Assembly (NCBI GenBank): GCA_045124255.1
Contig: JBGVLM010000062.1
Span: forward strand, 1-56,010
Direction: 5' to 3'
From: Eshraghiella sp045124255
GTDB lineage: Bacteria; Bacillota; Clostridia; Lachnospirales; Lachnospiraceae
DNA length: 56,010 nucleotides
Part shown: piece by piece, positions 8,407 through 16,647 of the stretch
Layout: the number at the start of each line of letters is the position of its first letter
How positions within the stretch are numbered: position 1 is the first letter of the stretch
Translations under genes and position numbers: made by a program
The notes under the pieces: generated by a model
What the model was told of the DNA's origin: nothing
The model's input: only the letters and a program-made list of their open reading frames with translations
Database searches by the model: none

Positions 8407-9039
8407 TTGAAGACTTTTGAAAAGCCGCTTTCAGCCAAGGAAGAAAAAGAATACCTTGAAAAATACCATAATGGCGATGAAAAGGCAGGAGAAGTCCTCA
8501 TTATCCGCAATATGCGTCTGGTGGCACACATGGTTAAGCACTATAGTGTTGCAGAAAAGGATGTACAGGAGTTAATATCCATTGGTACAATTGGTCTTAT
8601 AAAGGCGGTACGCACCTTTGATATGAATAAGGGCAGCCGGCTTGCTACATATGCAGCCAAGTGCATTGATAATGAGCTGCTTATGAGTTTCAGAAGTGAT
8701 AAGAAAAAATATCATGAGATTTCATTGCAGGAGCCAATCGGAATGGATAAGGAAGGTAATGAAATCAGTATAATAGACGTAATAGAGTCCAAAGAAAAGC
8801 ATTTTCTTGATGAATATATTCTGAAATGTGATGTGAAAATGCTGTATGAGGCAATTGATAAGTGCCTGAATGACAAGGAGCGTCTTATAATACTCAAAAG
8901 ATATGGTTTGCGCGGATATGAAGAGGTTACGCAAAGAGAAATAGCAGAGGAGCTTAACATGAGCCGGAGCTATGTAAGCCGTATTGAGAAGAGGGCAATT
9001 ACAAAAATAGCAGATTATTTTGAGAAGGGCAGACAGTAA
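8407..9039 (+). CDS. sigK: SigK-like sporulation sigma factor
   Basis: This 210-residue sigma-70 factor has region 2 (NMRLVAHMVKHYS, LISIGTIGLIKAVRTFD, LATYAAKCIDNELLMSFRS) and region 4 (REIAEELNMSRSYVSRIEKRAI). The diagnostic LQEPIGMDKEGNEISIIDVI closely resembles the SigK/SigE group, and KPLSAKEEKEYL aligns with the start of mature Bacillus SigK. SigK directs late mother-cell sporulation genes. The start is TTG at 8407; no ATG lies upstream in frame, so there is no cleavable pro-peptide. The gene is uninterrupted: there is no skin element. A terminator overlaps its stop codon. Confidence 0.85.
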   Translation: MKTFEKPLSAKEEKEYLEKYHNGDEKAGEVLIIRNMRLVAHMVKHYSVAEKDVQELISIGTIGLIKAVRTFDMNKGSRLATYAAKCIDNELLMSFRSDKKKYHEISLQEPIGMDKEGNEISIIDVIESKEKHFLDEYILKCDVKMLYEAIDKCLNDKERLIILKRYGLRGYEEVTQREIAEELNMSRSYVSRIEKRAITKIADYFEKGRQ

Positions 9040-9054
9040 AATGTCTGCTCTTTT
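9027..9054 (+). terminator. Terminator of sigK
   Basis: The hairpin gggcagaca-gtaaaa-tgtctgctc is followed by TTTT. It spans the TAA stop of the SigK-like gene and separates the housekeeping run from the surface-polymer locus. Confidence 0.8.
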
Positions 9055-9121
9055 GCTGTAATAAACCTTATATTTGTGAAAAATAGTGAAAAAAAGTTCA
9101 TAAACTGGAAAATAAAATATC

Positions 9122-9150
9122 TTGATTGCATTAATCGGTTATGATATATT
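9122..9150 (+). promoter_or_regulatory. Promoter of the surface-polymer locus
   Basis: TTGATT and TATATT are separated by 17 bases. The expected transcription start near 9157 places the permease ATG at 9182 with a normal leader and supports that start over 9122. Confidence 0.6.
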
Positions 9151-9181
9151 AGGTGGTGTTATGCAAAAAAGAGGGAATATT

Positions 9182-9985
9182 ATGTCCAGATTTATAAATG
9201 ATTTAAAAAAATACAGGAAATATATATTTTATTCAGCAAAGTCAGGCCTTAAGTCAGAAGTTGCCGGTTCACGTCTTGGGTGGATTTGGTGGGTTTTAGA
9301 GCCTGTTCTTTTTATGTTGGTATACTGGTTTATTTTTGCATTGATTTTTGGCAATGAAACACAGTATTTTCCGATTTATGTTTTTATCGGCGTATCAATG
9401 TGGAATTTTGTCAATAAGGTCATCCTGAACAGTGTAAAAATAGTCAATACCAATAAGGGAATTGTTTCAAAGGTATATCTGCCCAAATATACATTAATAA
9501 TGTCGGATATGCTTATGGCGGCATTCAAGCTTGCGATATCCTTTGTCATTGTTATAATTATGATGATTATATACAGGGTTCCGGTGACAATTAATGTGCT
9601 GTGGATTATTCCGGTGCTTGTTACACTGTTTCTGCTGAATTTCGGAACGGCATGTCTGTTTGCACATTTCGGCGTGTTTGTCGAGGATTTGAAAACACTT
9701 ATGAATGTAGTTATGAGAATTGTTTTTTATATGTCAGGTGTTTTCTATGAACTTGTACCAATGAATCCGAATCAGACATCAAGGCTTCCAAAGGCACTTG
9801 CGGTTATTCTTACCAAGTTTAACCCTACGGCATTTCTTATGATTTCCGCAAGAAAATGCCTTATTTATTCAATGCCTGTGGATTACTGGTATCTGCTTGG
9901 CTGGTTTGTGGTTGGAATCATGCTTTCCGTAGTAGGAGTCCGTACTATATATAAGTATGAAAACAGTTATATTAAGGTGATGTAA
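9182..9985 (+). CDS. ABC-2 type polysaccharide/teichoic-acid exporter permease (TagG-like)
   Basis: This is the membrane half of an ABC exporter for lipid-linked surface polymers, about 267 residues with six predicted membrane segments. The N-terminal SRLGWIWWVLEPVLFMLVYW is the TagG/RfbA/KpsM family signature, and GVFYELVPMNPNQ lies before the last helices. It is coupled to the ATPase gene, which begins the base after its stop. The ATG at 9182 is chosen because GAGGG precedes it by about six bases and a promoter lies just upstream; an alternative ATG at 9161 is possible. It is expected to move the polymer made or decorated by the downstream genes across the membrane. Confidence 0.85.
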   Translation: MSRFINDLKKYRKYIFYSAKSGLKSEVAGSRLGWIWWVLEPVLFMLVYWFIFALIFGNETQYFPIYVFIGVSMWNFVNKVILNSVKIVNTNKGIVSKVYLPKYTLIMSDMLMAAFKLAISFVIVIIMMIIYRVPVTINVLWIIPVLVTLFLLNFGTACLFAHFGVFVEDLKTLMNVVMRIVFYMSGVFYELVPMNPNQTSRLPKALAVILTKFNPTAFLMISARKCLIYSMPVDYWYLLGWFVVGIMLSVVGVRTIYKYENSYIKVM

Positions 9986-10717
9986 ATGAAAAATGAAGTT
10001 GCGATAGAAGTTGACAATTTATATATACGATACAGAAGCCTTCAAAATATTTCATTGAAAAAAAGTATTTTTCACTGGAAAAAGAGTCAGAAAGATATTT
10101 ACGAAGCTGTTAAGGGCATATCCTTTACAATTAATAAGGGAGAAATCGTAGGTCTCATCGGCAAGAATGGCAGCGGCAAATCAACAACATTAAGGGCAAT
10201 TGCAGGAATTTTTTCACCTGATGAGGGTACTATTAAGCTTAACAGTGATTCGGTTGCACTGCTGTCAATAGGTGTTGGTTTTCAAAAGAAGCTGACAGGC
10301 AGGGAGAATATAATGCTCTCAGGAATGCTTCTCGGCTATCCGGGTGAGAAGATAGAAGAGAAAATGGATGAGATTATTGAGTTCTCGGAGCTTGGAAAAT
10401 TTATTGACAGGCCGGTTAAGACTTATTCAAGCGGCATGTTTTCAAAGCTTGCTTTTTCGATAACTGCCATATTGGAGCCGGACATTATGCTTGTAGATGA
10501 AGTCCTGGCTGTCGGCGATGCCAAATTTAAAAAGAAAAGCTATGCAAAGATGAAACAGCTGATTGCTGATGAGAACAGAACAGTTTTAATCGTGTCCCAT
10601 AATACCGACACAATCAGAAAATTATGCGACAGAATTATCTGGCTGCATGAGGGCGAGATTAAGATGATTGGAACTGTGGATGAGGTTTTACCGGTATATG
10701 ATGAATTTATGTCGTAG
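9986..10717 (+). CDS. ABC exporter ATPase (TagH-like)
   Basis: This 243-residue ATP-binding subunit pairs with the upstream TagG-like permease. Walker A is GLIGKNGSGKSTTLRAIAG, the signature is the variant YSSGMFSKLAFS typical of the RfbB/TagH polysaccharide group, and Walker B is IMLVDEVLAVGD. VIVSHNTDTIRKLCDRIIWL is the H-loop region. The protein is short and lacks the C-terminal carbohydrate-binding extension of some O-antigen ATPases, so export need not depend on a terminal cap. It starts one base after the permease stop, with AAGGTGAT as ribosome site. Confidence 0.9.
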   Translation: MKNEVAIEVDNLYIRYRSLQNISLKKSIFHWKKSQKDIYEAVKGISFTINKGEIVGLIGKNGSGKSTTLRAIAGIFSPDEGTIKLNSDSVALLSIGVGFQKKLTGRENIMLSGMLLGYPGEKIEEKMDEIIEFSELGKFIDRPVKTYSSGMFSKLAFSITAILEPDIMLVDEVLAVGDAKFKKKSYAKMKQLIADENRTVLIVSHNTDTIRKLCDRIIWLHEGEIKMIGTVDEVLPVYDEFMS

Positions 10718-10741
10718 ATTTACGGCGGAATGGAGTTTGCA

Positions 10742-12376
10742 ATGACAGAACAACAGGCAAATATGTTTAAATTATTTAAAGAAATAGATGCCGTCTGTAA
10801 GAGGAATAACATTGAATACACACTGGCAGGCGGAAGTGCAATCGGTCCTGTGAGACATCATGGATTTATTCCGTGGGATGATGATATGGATATTTTCATG
10901 ACAAGGGACAACTGGCTCAAATTCGTGGAGGCGTCCAAAACGGATTTCCCTGAGGGAAGATGCCTTCTTGCACATGAGCTTGACCATAACTATACCAATA
11001 TGTTCGGAAGGTACTGCGATACAACAGCGACTGCAATCCACAGGCATGCAATGTATTCAACGGAGCCGTCCGGTGAGATTATAGATATTTTCATGCTTGA
11101 CCCGGTTGTAACGGATGAAGCAAAGCTTAAGGAATATGTTGAGACGGTTGTTCTGTATTCCGAGCTTGTAAATAAAACAGCACCACTGTACGGATATCGC
11201 TTCAATATTAAAGCAGGTAAGTATTTAAGATACTGGTTCCTGTCCAAAATAATCGGCAGGGACAGGGTTCTTGATAAGCTGCAGAAAATAATGTTTAAAT
11301 ATTCCGAGGAGGAATGCGACGCTTATGCAATGCGTTGGGGCGGATGTCCTTTTATATTCCCGAAGGAGTGGTTTGAAAAGACCCGTACCTGTTTTATGGA
11401 GGATGGAGAATACAGCATTATATATATGAATAATGCCTTCCTTACATGGCATTACGGAGATGACTGGATATATATTCCGCCATGTAATGAGCGTAAGTCA
11501 CATGATACGGTGAGCCGGCTTGATATGGGTGCTGACGAATTTCGTAAGGAATACAATGTTTTTGTACACTCTAAGCGTAAAAGAGTATGGCTTGATATCT
11601 TAGGTGCCTACCGCAAGGCGTATTATATGAGAACTTCATCCAAGAGAGAAAAGGCAACAATGGGAATTCTTAAGGACAAGGCACAGTTAGTAAGCCTTGA
11701 TTTGAAGAAAAGACTTGAAGCAATTGATACGGATGTTACAACGCTTGTTAATGAGAGACGTTTTGATGAATTAATGGAAGTTCTTGGAAATTATATGCGT
11801 TTTCAGCTAAGCAGGGAATGTATCGGAAGCCATGAGTTTGGCGATATGATGAGATATATGAATCCATGCTATGTTCCGATTGATGATGAAGTACTGCATG
11901 GTTTCCTGATTATGCTTTTATACATCAATAAAGTTGGTAAGGCTAACAGGCTTCTTGATATCAGAAGTAAGCAGCCTGACTATAATGCAGAGTATTTTGC
12001 GGATATTGCCCGGTTTATTAAGGAATTCAGATATGCCGTCAACTGCTATGATATTGGAAAGTGTGAAGAGGGGTATCATGCGATTTCAGGGCTTTTTAAG
12101 GATTATTCGGATAATCCTATGCTTATGAAGCTGATGATAAGATATGCTTTTTATAAGAATCAGGGCTCAAAGGAGGAAGCGAAGAAGCTTATCCTTAAAG
12201 GACAGGAGCTATGTCCTGAGGATGGAGAATTCCTGTATTATAATATCAGATATGTTGAGGAAGAAAAGAATCCTGACATACTTAGGGAAACCTTTGAAAA
12301 GGTAAAGAGCATGACTAATAACGGAATGGTGCATTTGGAAATAGAGGAGTACAATTATGGAGCCGATTCAGAATAA
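10742..12376 (+). CDS. LicD family phosphotransferase with helical-repeat C-terminus
   Basis: The protein has about 544 residues. The N-terminal 270 carry the LicD nucleotidyltransferase-fold motif YTLAGGSAIGPVRHHGFIPW followed by DDDMDIFM. LicD proteins transfer phosphocholine or similar groups from CDP-alcohols to cell-surface glycans. From about residue 315 the protein is helical and TPR-like (NRLLDIRSKQPDYNAEYF, EAKKLILKGQELCPEDGEFLYYN), which may dock partners. The ATG at 10742 is chosen because GGAG sits seven bases upstream; the ATG at 10730 is poorly spaced. It overlaps the next gene by 20 bases. No choline-uptake or choline-kinase gene is nearby, so the transferred group is unknown. 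Confidence 0.85.
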   Translation: MTEQQANMFKLFKEIDAVCKRNNIEYTLAGGSAIGPVRHHGFIPWDDDMDIFMTRDNWLKFVEASKTDFPEGRCLLAHELDHNYTNMFGRYCDTTATAIHRHAMYSTEPSGEIIDIFMLDPVVTDEAKLKEYVETVVLYSELVNKTAPLYGYRFNIKAGKYLRYWFLSKIIGRDRVLDKLQKIMFKYSEEECDAYAMRWGGCPFIFPKEWFEKTRTCFMEDGEYSIIYMNNAFLTWHYGDDWIYIPPCNERKSHDTVSRLDMGADEFRKEYNVFVHSKRKRVWLDILGAYRKAYYMRTSSKREKATMGILKDKAQLVSLDLKKRLEAIDTDVTTLVNERRFDELMEVLGNYMRFQLSRECIGSHEFGDMMRYMNPCYVPIDDEVLHGFLIMLLYINKVGKANRLLDIRSKQPDYNAEYFADIARFIKEFRYAVNCYDIGKCEEGYHAISGLFKDYSDNPMLMKLMIRYAFYKNQGSKEEAKKLILKGQELCPEDGEFLYYNIRYVEEEKNPDILRETFEKVKSMTNNGMVHLEIEEYNYGADSE

Positions 12377-13544
12377 AGTAATAAATTTATTACAGGAAAT
12401 ACATAATATATGTGAACAGCTTAATATCAGCTATATTCTTGGCGGAACCACTGCAGAGGAGGCAGCTTTGTTCGGAGAGCTTCCTAACGGAAGATACACT
12501 GCAACGGTTTACATGACCCTGAAGGATTTTGTTCAGTTCAGGGAATATGTTAATGCAAACCGTGTTGAGGACAGAGTAATTGAGGGAATGGATAACAGCA
12601 GTTATTTCCCGGGCTTTTATTTTCATTATGTGGACAAAAATACGACTTATTATAACTATAATTACGGTAATTCGTATAAATGCAACGGTATTCATGTGAA
12701 AATAACCATATTGAAGAAGTTTTCCAATTCCAAGAAGGTTAAGAAGTTAATCAGAAAAGAGAAAAGCTTTTCTTTCAACAGCTACAAATTTAACAGAAAG
12801 CTGTCTGCAAGAAACCGCGCAAGAAAATTTTTTATGGGAATCAGACTTTTGTTTGCAAGGAAAAGTATTGCTTCCAATATATATAACAGAAGTATGAAGG
12901 CATATATGGAGGATAAGGATTTTGTAATGAACTATGGCATTCTTGACAGCAAGAAGGCAAAGCTCATTAAATATCCGTCATATCTTCTTACCGGAAGAGT
13001 TACGGCAGAGCTTTGCGGACATACTTTTTATGTGCCGCAGAATATTGAGCAGCATATTAAGCTTATCATGGGACGCAAACCTCTTGAGAATCTTCCTGAG
13101 CAGATTAATAATTCAACGGTGATTATTTCGGATATTATTCCTTACGAAGAATATCTTACCGACATGAAGCAGCGTAACAGTATTGCAGGGCTTCGTCAGA
13201 AAATTAAGAAAAATGACAAAATGCATGGTGCGGTTACATATTTTATCCGTAAGGATTGGAAGATTATGGAATGTGTCAATGCAAGGCTTGATTTAATCAA
13301 TGAGTATATGCCGCAGAAGGAGTCACTTATAAAAGCTTATCAAAGCGGAGATTTTGACAGTCTGACAGAGCTTCTTACGGACTATGACGAGCAGGCAAGA
13401 CATCATTTGTCACAGACGGGAATGTCGATATATTTTGATAAAGAAATTTTTGATATATATTTGGTATGGCTTGGCAGAAATTATGGTGCAAGAATTGCCG
13501 GCAGAATGAGAAAATCCGTTCCTAAGGAATGGAAAAAGGGTTAA
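12357..13544 (+). CDS. Second LicD-like protein with the acidic motif lost
   Basis: This 395-residue protein has an N-terminal layout matching LicD (QLNISYILGGTTAEEAALFG, then GELPNGRYTATVYMTLKDF), but the catalytic DDDMDI block of the upstream paralogue is replaced by residues without aspartate. The C-terminal 130 residues (QKIKKNDKMHGAVTYFIRKDW and onward) resemble the helical extension seen in LicD-type surface-polymer genes. It is very basic in the middle (KKFSNSKKVKKLIRKEKSF). Its start lies inside the upstream licD gene, so translation is probably coupled and the two products may form a complex. A regulatory or acceptor-binding role is inference. Confidence 0.65.
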   Translation: MEPIQNKVINLLQEIHNICEQLNISYILGGTTAEEAALFGELPNGRYTATVYMTLKDFVQFREYVNANRVEDRVIEGMDNSSYFPGFYFHYVDKNTTYYNYNYGNSYKCNGIHVKITILKKFSNSKKVKKLIRKEKSFSFNSYKFNRKLSARNRARKFFMGIRLLFARKSIASNIYNRSMKAYMEDKDFVMNYGILDSKKAKLIKYPSYLLTGRVTAELCGHTFYVPQNIEQHIKLIMGRKPLENLPEQINNSTVIISDIIPYEEYLTDMKQRNSIAGLRQKIKKNDKMHGAVTYFIRKDWKIMECVNARLDLINEYMPQKESLIKAYQSGDFDSLTELLTDYDEQARHHLSQTGMSIYFDKEIFDIYLVWLGRNYGARIAGRMRKSVPKEWKKG

Positions 13545-13548
13545 AACT

Positions 13549-15267
13549 ATGAATGTTTCAGAATATATTGTAAATTATCTTGAACAAAAGGGAATAAAGG
13601 ATTATTTTGGATATCAGGGAACAATGATTGCTTATTTTATTGAAGCGGTCTGTTCTAATCCTGCTGTCAGAAATCATTCCTGCTATAATGAACAGGGGGC
13701 AGCCTTTGCGGCGGTGGGTTATGCCAAGACCAACCAGTGCTGTGCCGTGGCTTATGCGACAAGCGGTCCGGGGGCATTAAACCTCGTATCGGGCATTGCA
13801 GACGCATACTATGACTCTGTTCCTGTTATTTTTATCACGGGACAGCTTAATACAACGGAGTACACTGAAATTGCCGAATTGAGGCAGCAGGGCTTCCAGC
13901 AGACCGATGTTGTAGGTATAACCAAACCGATAACCAAATATTCAGTGATGATTGATGATGCATCAAAAGTTGCAGACGAACTTGAAAAGGCATGGGATAT
14001 TGCTAATTCGGGGCGTAAGGGCCCGGTGGTTCTGGATATTCCCATGAATATACAGAAGTCAGAAATGCCGGATGTATGTAACAAATTGCAACAGAAAATT
14101 AAACATAATGAAACTGATTTTTCATTTGTTAATGATATATTGAGGTTGTTAAATGAGTCCGAAAGACCTGTCCTTATGTTGGGCAATGCGATATCAAGGC
14201 CGGACAGGGATGCTGTATGCAGACTGGTTGACAAGCTTAATATTCCGGTTATGACAAGTATGCCTGCAATTGATTTGATTGACAGCAATGACAGAAGAAA
14301 TCTCGGATATCTTGGTGCCGCATACGGCTTCAGGGCTGCCAATATTGTTGCATACAAAAAAGCTGATTTGATTATTTCGCTCGGTTCAAGCATGTGCAGA
14401 AGGCAGACGGGCAATCCGGATAAATTTGCCGTTAATGCAAAAATAATCCGTGTGGATTTGGATGAAACCGAATTAAAGAGAAAGGTTCATAAGGATGAGC
14501 TTTCTTATATTGCAGATGTCAATGAACTTATAAGATATATTTTGGGGACTGATTATCAGGCACCTGACAGGGAAGAATGGATTCATGTATGTGAAATCTG
14601 CAAATTAAAAACTGAGGAATTTAATCTTTCCTGTGAGGAGAGAATCCCTAATTCATGGGTAAAGATTATCGGCGAGCTTGCAGTTACTGACAGTACGTTT
14701 GCAATTGATGTAGGACAGCACCAGATATGGTCTGCACAGTCCCTTCCGTCAAAGGATGGGCGACGGATAATTTTCTCCGGCGGACATGGTGCAATGGGCT
14801 TCTCGCTTCCGGCGGCAATCGGAGCATATTATGCCAGACATAATAAGACCTTTTGTATAGCGGGCGACGGTGCCTTCCAGATGAATATTCAGGAGCTGCA
14901 ATGGGTTGTAAGGGAACAGGTTCCGGTAACGATTTTTGTTATGAATAATAATGTTCTCGGACTTATCCGTCAGCAGCAGGATGATTTCTTTGGAAGCAGA
15001 TATTATGGTTCGTCAGCTGAGGGCGGTTTTGATTCACCTTCATTTGCAGATATTGGCAGAGCGTACGGAATTGATTCCTACAGAGTGGAGAAGACGGATG
15101 AGCTTTTGGCATTGAAGGGCACAATTAATGAGATGAAACCGGTGCTGGTTGAGATTGCACTTCCCGTTGACACCAAGGCATATCCAAAGACATATTTCGG
15201 ACAGGAAATGTATCACCAGAAACCATATATTTCTGATGAACTTATGGAAGAATTACTTTCTTTGTAA
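13549..15267 (+). CDS. Thiamine-pyrophosphate-dependent enzyme (acetolactate synthase-like)
   Basis: This 572-residue ThDP enzyme has the usual three domains: Pyr (1-165) with the catalytic Glu in YNEQGAAFAAVGYAKT, a central Rossmann-like domain (about 185-320), and PP (about 370-545) with the ThDP/Mg motif AGDGAFQMNIQELQWVV ending at NNN. GSGxG-like ATSGPGALNLVSGIADAY is also present. The family decarboxylates 2-oxoacids and may ligate the aldehyde to a second acceptor. The absence of an ilvN-type small subunit and its position between LicD genes and a cytidylyltransferase argue against branched-chain amino acid synthesis. It more likely makes a small carbonyl compound for the polymer locus; the substrate cannot be read from sequence. 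Confidence 0.8.
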   Translation: MNVSEYIVNYLEQKGIKDYFGYQGTMIAYFIEAVCSNPAVRNHSCYNEQGAAFAAVGYAKTNQCCAVAYATSGPGALNLVSGIADAYYDSVPVIFITGQLNTTEYTEIAELRQQGFQQTDVVGITKPITKYSVMIDDASKVADELEKAWDIANSGRKGPVVLDIPMNIQKSEMPDVCNKLQQKIKHNETDFSFVNDILRLLNESERPVLMLGNAISRPDRDAVCRLVDKLNIPVMTSMPAIDLIDSNDRRNLGYLGAAYGFRAANIVAYKKADLIISLGSSMCRRQTGNPDKFAVNAKIIRVDLDETELKRKVHKDELSYIADVNELIRYILGTDYQAPDREEWIHVCEICKLKTEEFNLSCEERIPNSWVKIIGELAVTDSTFAIDVGQHQIWSAQSLPSKDGRRIIFSGGHGAMGFSLPAAIGAYYARHNKTFCIAGDGAFQMNIQELQWVVREQVPVTIFVMNNNVLGLIRQQQDDFFGSRYYGSSAEGGFDSPSFADIGRAYGIDSYRVEKTDELLALKGTINEMKPVLVEIALPVDTKAYPKTYFGQEMYHQKPYISDELMEELLSL

Positions 15268-15294
15268 GTAATTCAAATTCGCGAGGGAAAAAGT

Positions 15295-16596
15295 ATGAAA
15301 AAGATTATTACCTATGGAACCTTTGATTTGTTCCATCGGGGTCATTACAATATTTTAAAAAGGGCGAGGGAATTAGGCGATTATCTTATCGTAGGCGTTA
15401 CGAGTGAAAGCTACGATATTGAAAGAGGTAAGCTTAATGTAAGGGACGGTCTTGTAACAAGAATTGAAAATGTTATGAAGACGGGCTTTGCCGATGAGAT
15501 TATTATTGAGGAATATCAGGGGCAGAAGGTTAATGATATTATTAAATATCAGGCCGATGCCCTGGTTATCGGTTCCGACTGGAAGGGCAAATTTGATTAC
15601 CTCAATAATTACTGTGATGTAATTTATCTCGAACGAACCAAGAATATATCAAGCACACAGATCAGAGAGCGTAATGATGAGCTGAACAGAATCGGCATTG
15701 CGACGGATGAGCTTGATGACGGAGGAACAATATTCGAGTCCAAATATGTGAGTGGTGTGCATTTTGAAAATGTGTATTCAAAGGATGAAGCACTTGCAAA
15801 GGAATTTTACGAGAAATATGATTTGAACGGACATTGTTCTGATTACTCACAGTTTCTGAATGATGTGGAAATTGTATATGTAAATACACGTTATGAGGAC
15901 AGATATAATCTGGTGCTTGAGGCGGTTAAGAATAAAAAGTCCGTTATCTGTAATGCACCCATAACAAGGGACGCGGACAAGCTTGCCGAGCTGTTTAAAC
16001 TTGCTAAGAAGAATAAAACAGTAATATGCGAGGATGTTATTACAGTATATTTAAGGGCGTTCACGCAGCTTGTATGGCTTATTAATTCAAGTCTTATCGG
16101 CAATGTTATAAGCGTTAAATGTTCAATCAGTTCACAAATGCTCGGCAGCAATAAGGACTTACAGGATGTACTTATGTATCCGTTCTGCGCAATTATTAAG
16201 CTGCTGGGAAAGAACTATAAGGATATAACCTGTTCAGTCGTTCGTAATGCTGACGGTGAGGCTATGTATCATATGATTAGCGTTAATTATGACAACGCGA
16301 TTGCAACAATAGAGGTCGGAGACAAGGTAAATGTTGATGACAATATGGAAATTATCGGAGACAAGGGCAAGATAAGCATACCCGACGACTGGTGGAATAC
16401 CGGATATTTTGAAACAAAGCTTACTGATAACAATACACCTAAAAGATACAGCTTCAACTTTGACGGCAACGGCTTCAGATATCTGTTGCAGGAGCTTATG
16501 ATTATGAAAAAAGACCACCGGTATGAATGTACAAGAATTTTTAATGAGGAATCGTTGAAGATTGTGGAGATGATTAATGCGGTAGTGGAGATTTAA
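15295..16596 (+). CDS. Cytidylyltransferase fused to a Gfo/Idh/MocA-like domain
   Basis: This 433-residue fusion has residues 1-125 as a TagD-like nucleotidyltransferase: YGTFDLFHRGHYNILKRA with the HxGH motif (HRGH), and RTKNISSTQIRE matching the TagD ISST block. That domain should form a CDP-alcohol from CTP and a phosphorylated alcohol. From about residue 145 the protein resembles a Gfo/Idh oxidoreductase (VEIVYVNTRYEDRYNLVLEA, then KKSVICNAPITRDADKLAEL). The family's EKP lysine is missing (NAP) and no clear GxGxxG is visible, so oxidoreductase activity is doubtful. The architecture recalls Bcs1, a CDP-ribitol synthase/reductase fusion. GAGGGAA precedes the ATG. Confidence 0.8.
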   Translation: MKKIITYGTFDLFHRGHYNILKRARELGDYLIVGVTSESYDIERGKLNVRDGLVTRIENVMKTGFADEIIIEEYQGQKVNDIIKYQADALVIGSDWKGKFDYLNNYCDVIYLERTKNISSTQIRERNDELNRIGIATDELDDGGTIFESKYVSGVHFENVYSKDEALAKEFYEKYDLNGHCSDYSQFLNDVEIVYVNTRYEDRYNLVLEAVKNKKSVICNAPITRDADKLAELFKLAKKNKTVICEDVITVYLRAFTQLVWLINSSLIGNVISVKCSISSQMLGSNKDLQDVLMYPFCAIIKLLGKNYKDITCSVVRNADGEAMYHMISVNYDNAIATIEVGDKVNVDDNMEIIGDKGKISIPDDWWNTGYFETKLTDNNTPKRYSFNFDGNGFRYLLQELMIMKKDHRYECTRIFNEESLKIVEMINAVVEI

Positions 16597-16647
16597 GTCT
16601 GTAACTGCTTACATTGCAAAACAGCGATATTCAGAAGAGGGAAAATT

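Noticed and set aside
9986..10717. Lipopolysaccharide O-antigen export
   Set aside because: The host is Gram-positive by all other content and an LCP ligase follows, so a teichoic-acid-like polymer is more likely.
13809..14414. 201-residue minus-strand open frame
   Set aside because: It lies entirely antisense to the TPP enzyme, which has full family motifs, and has no ribosome site or recognisable domain.
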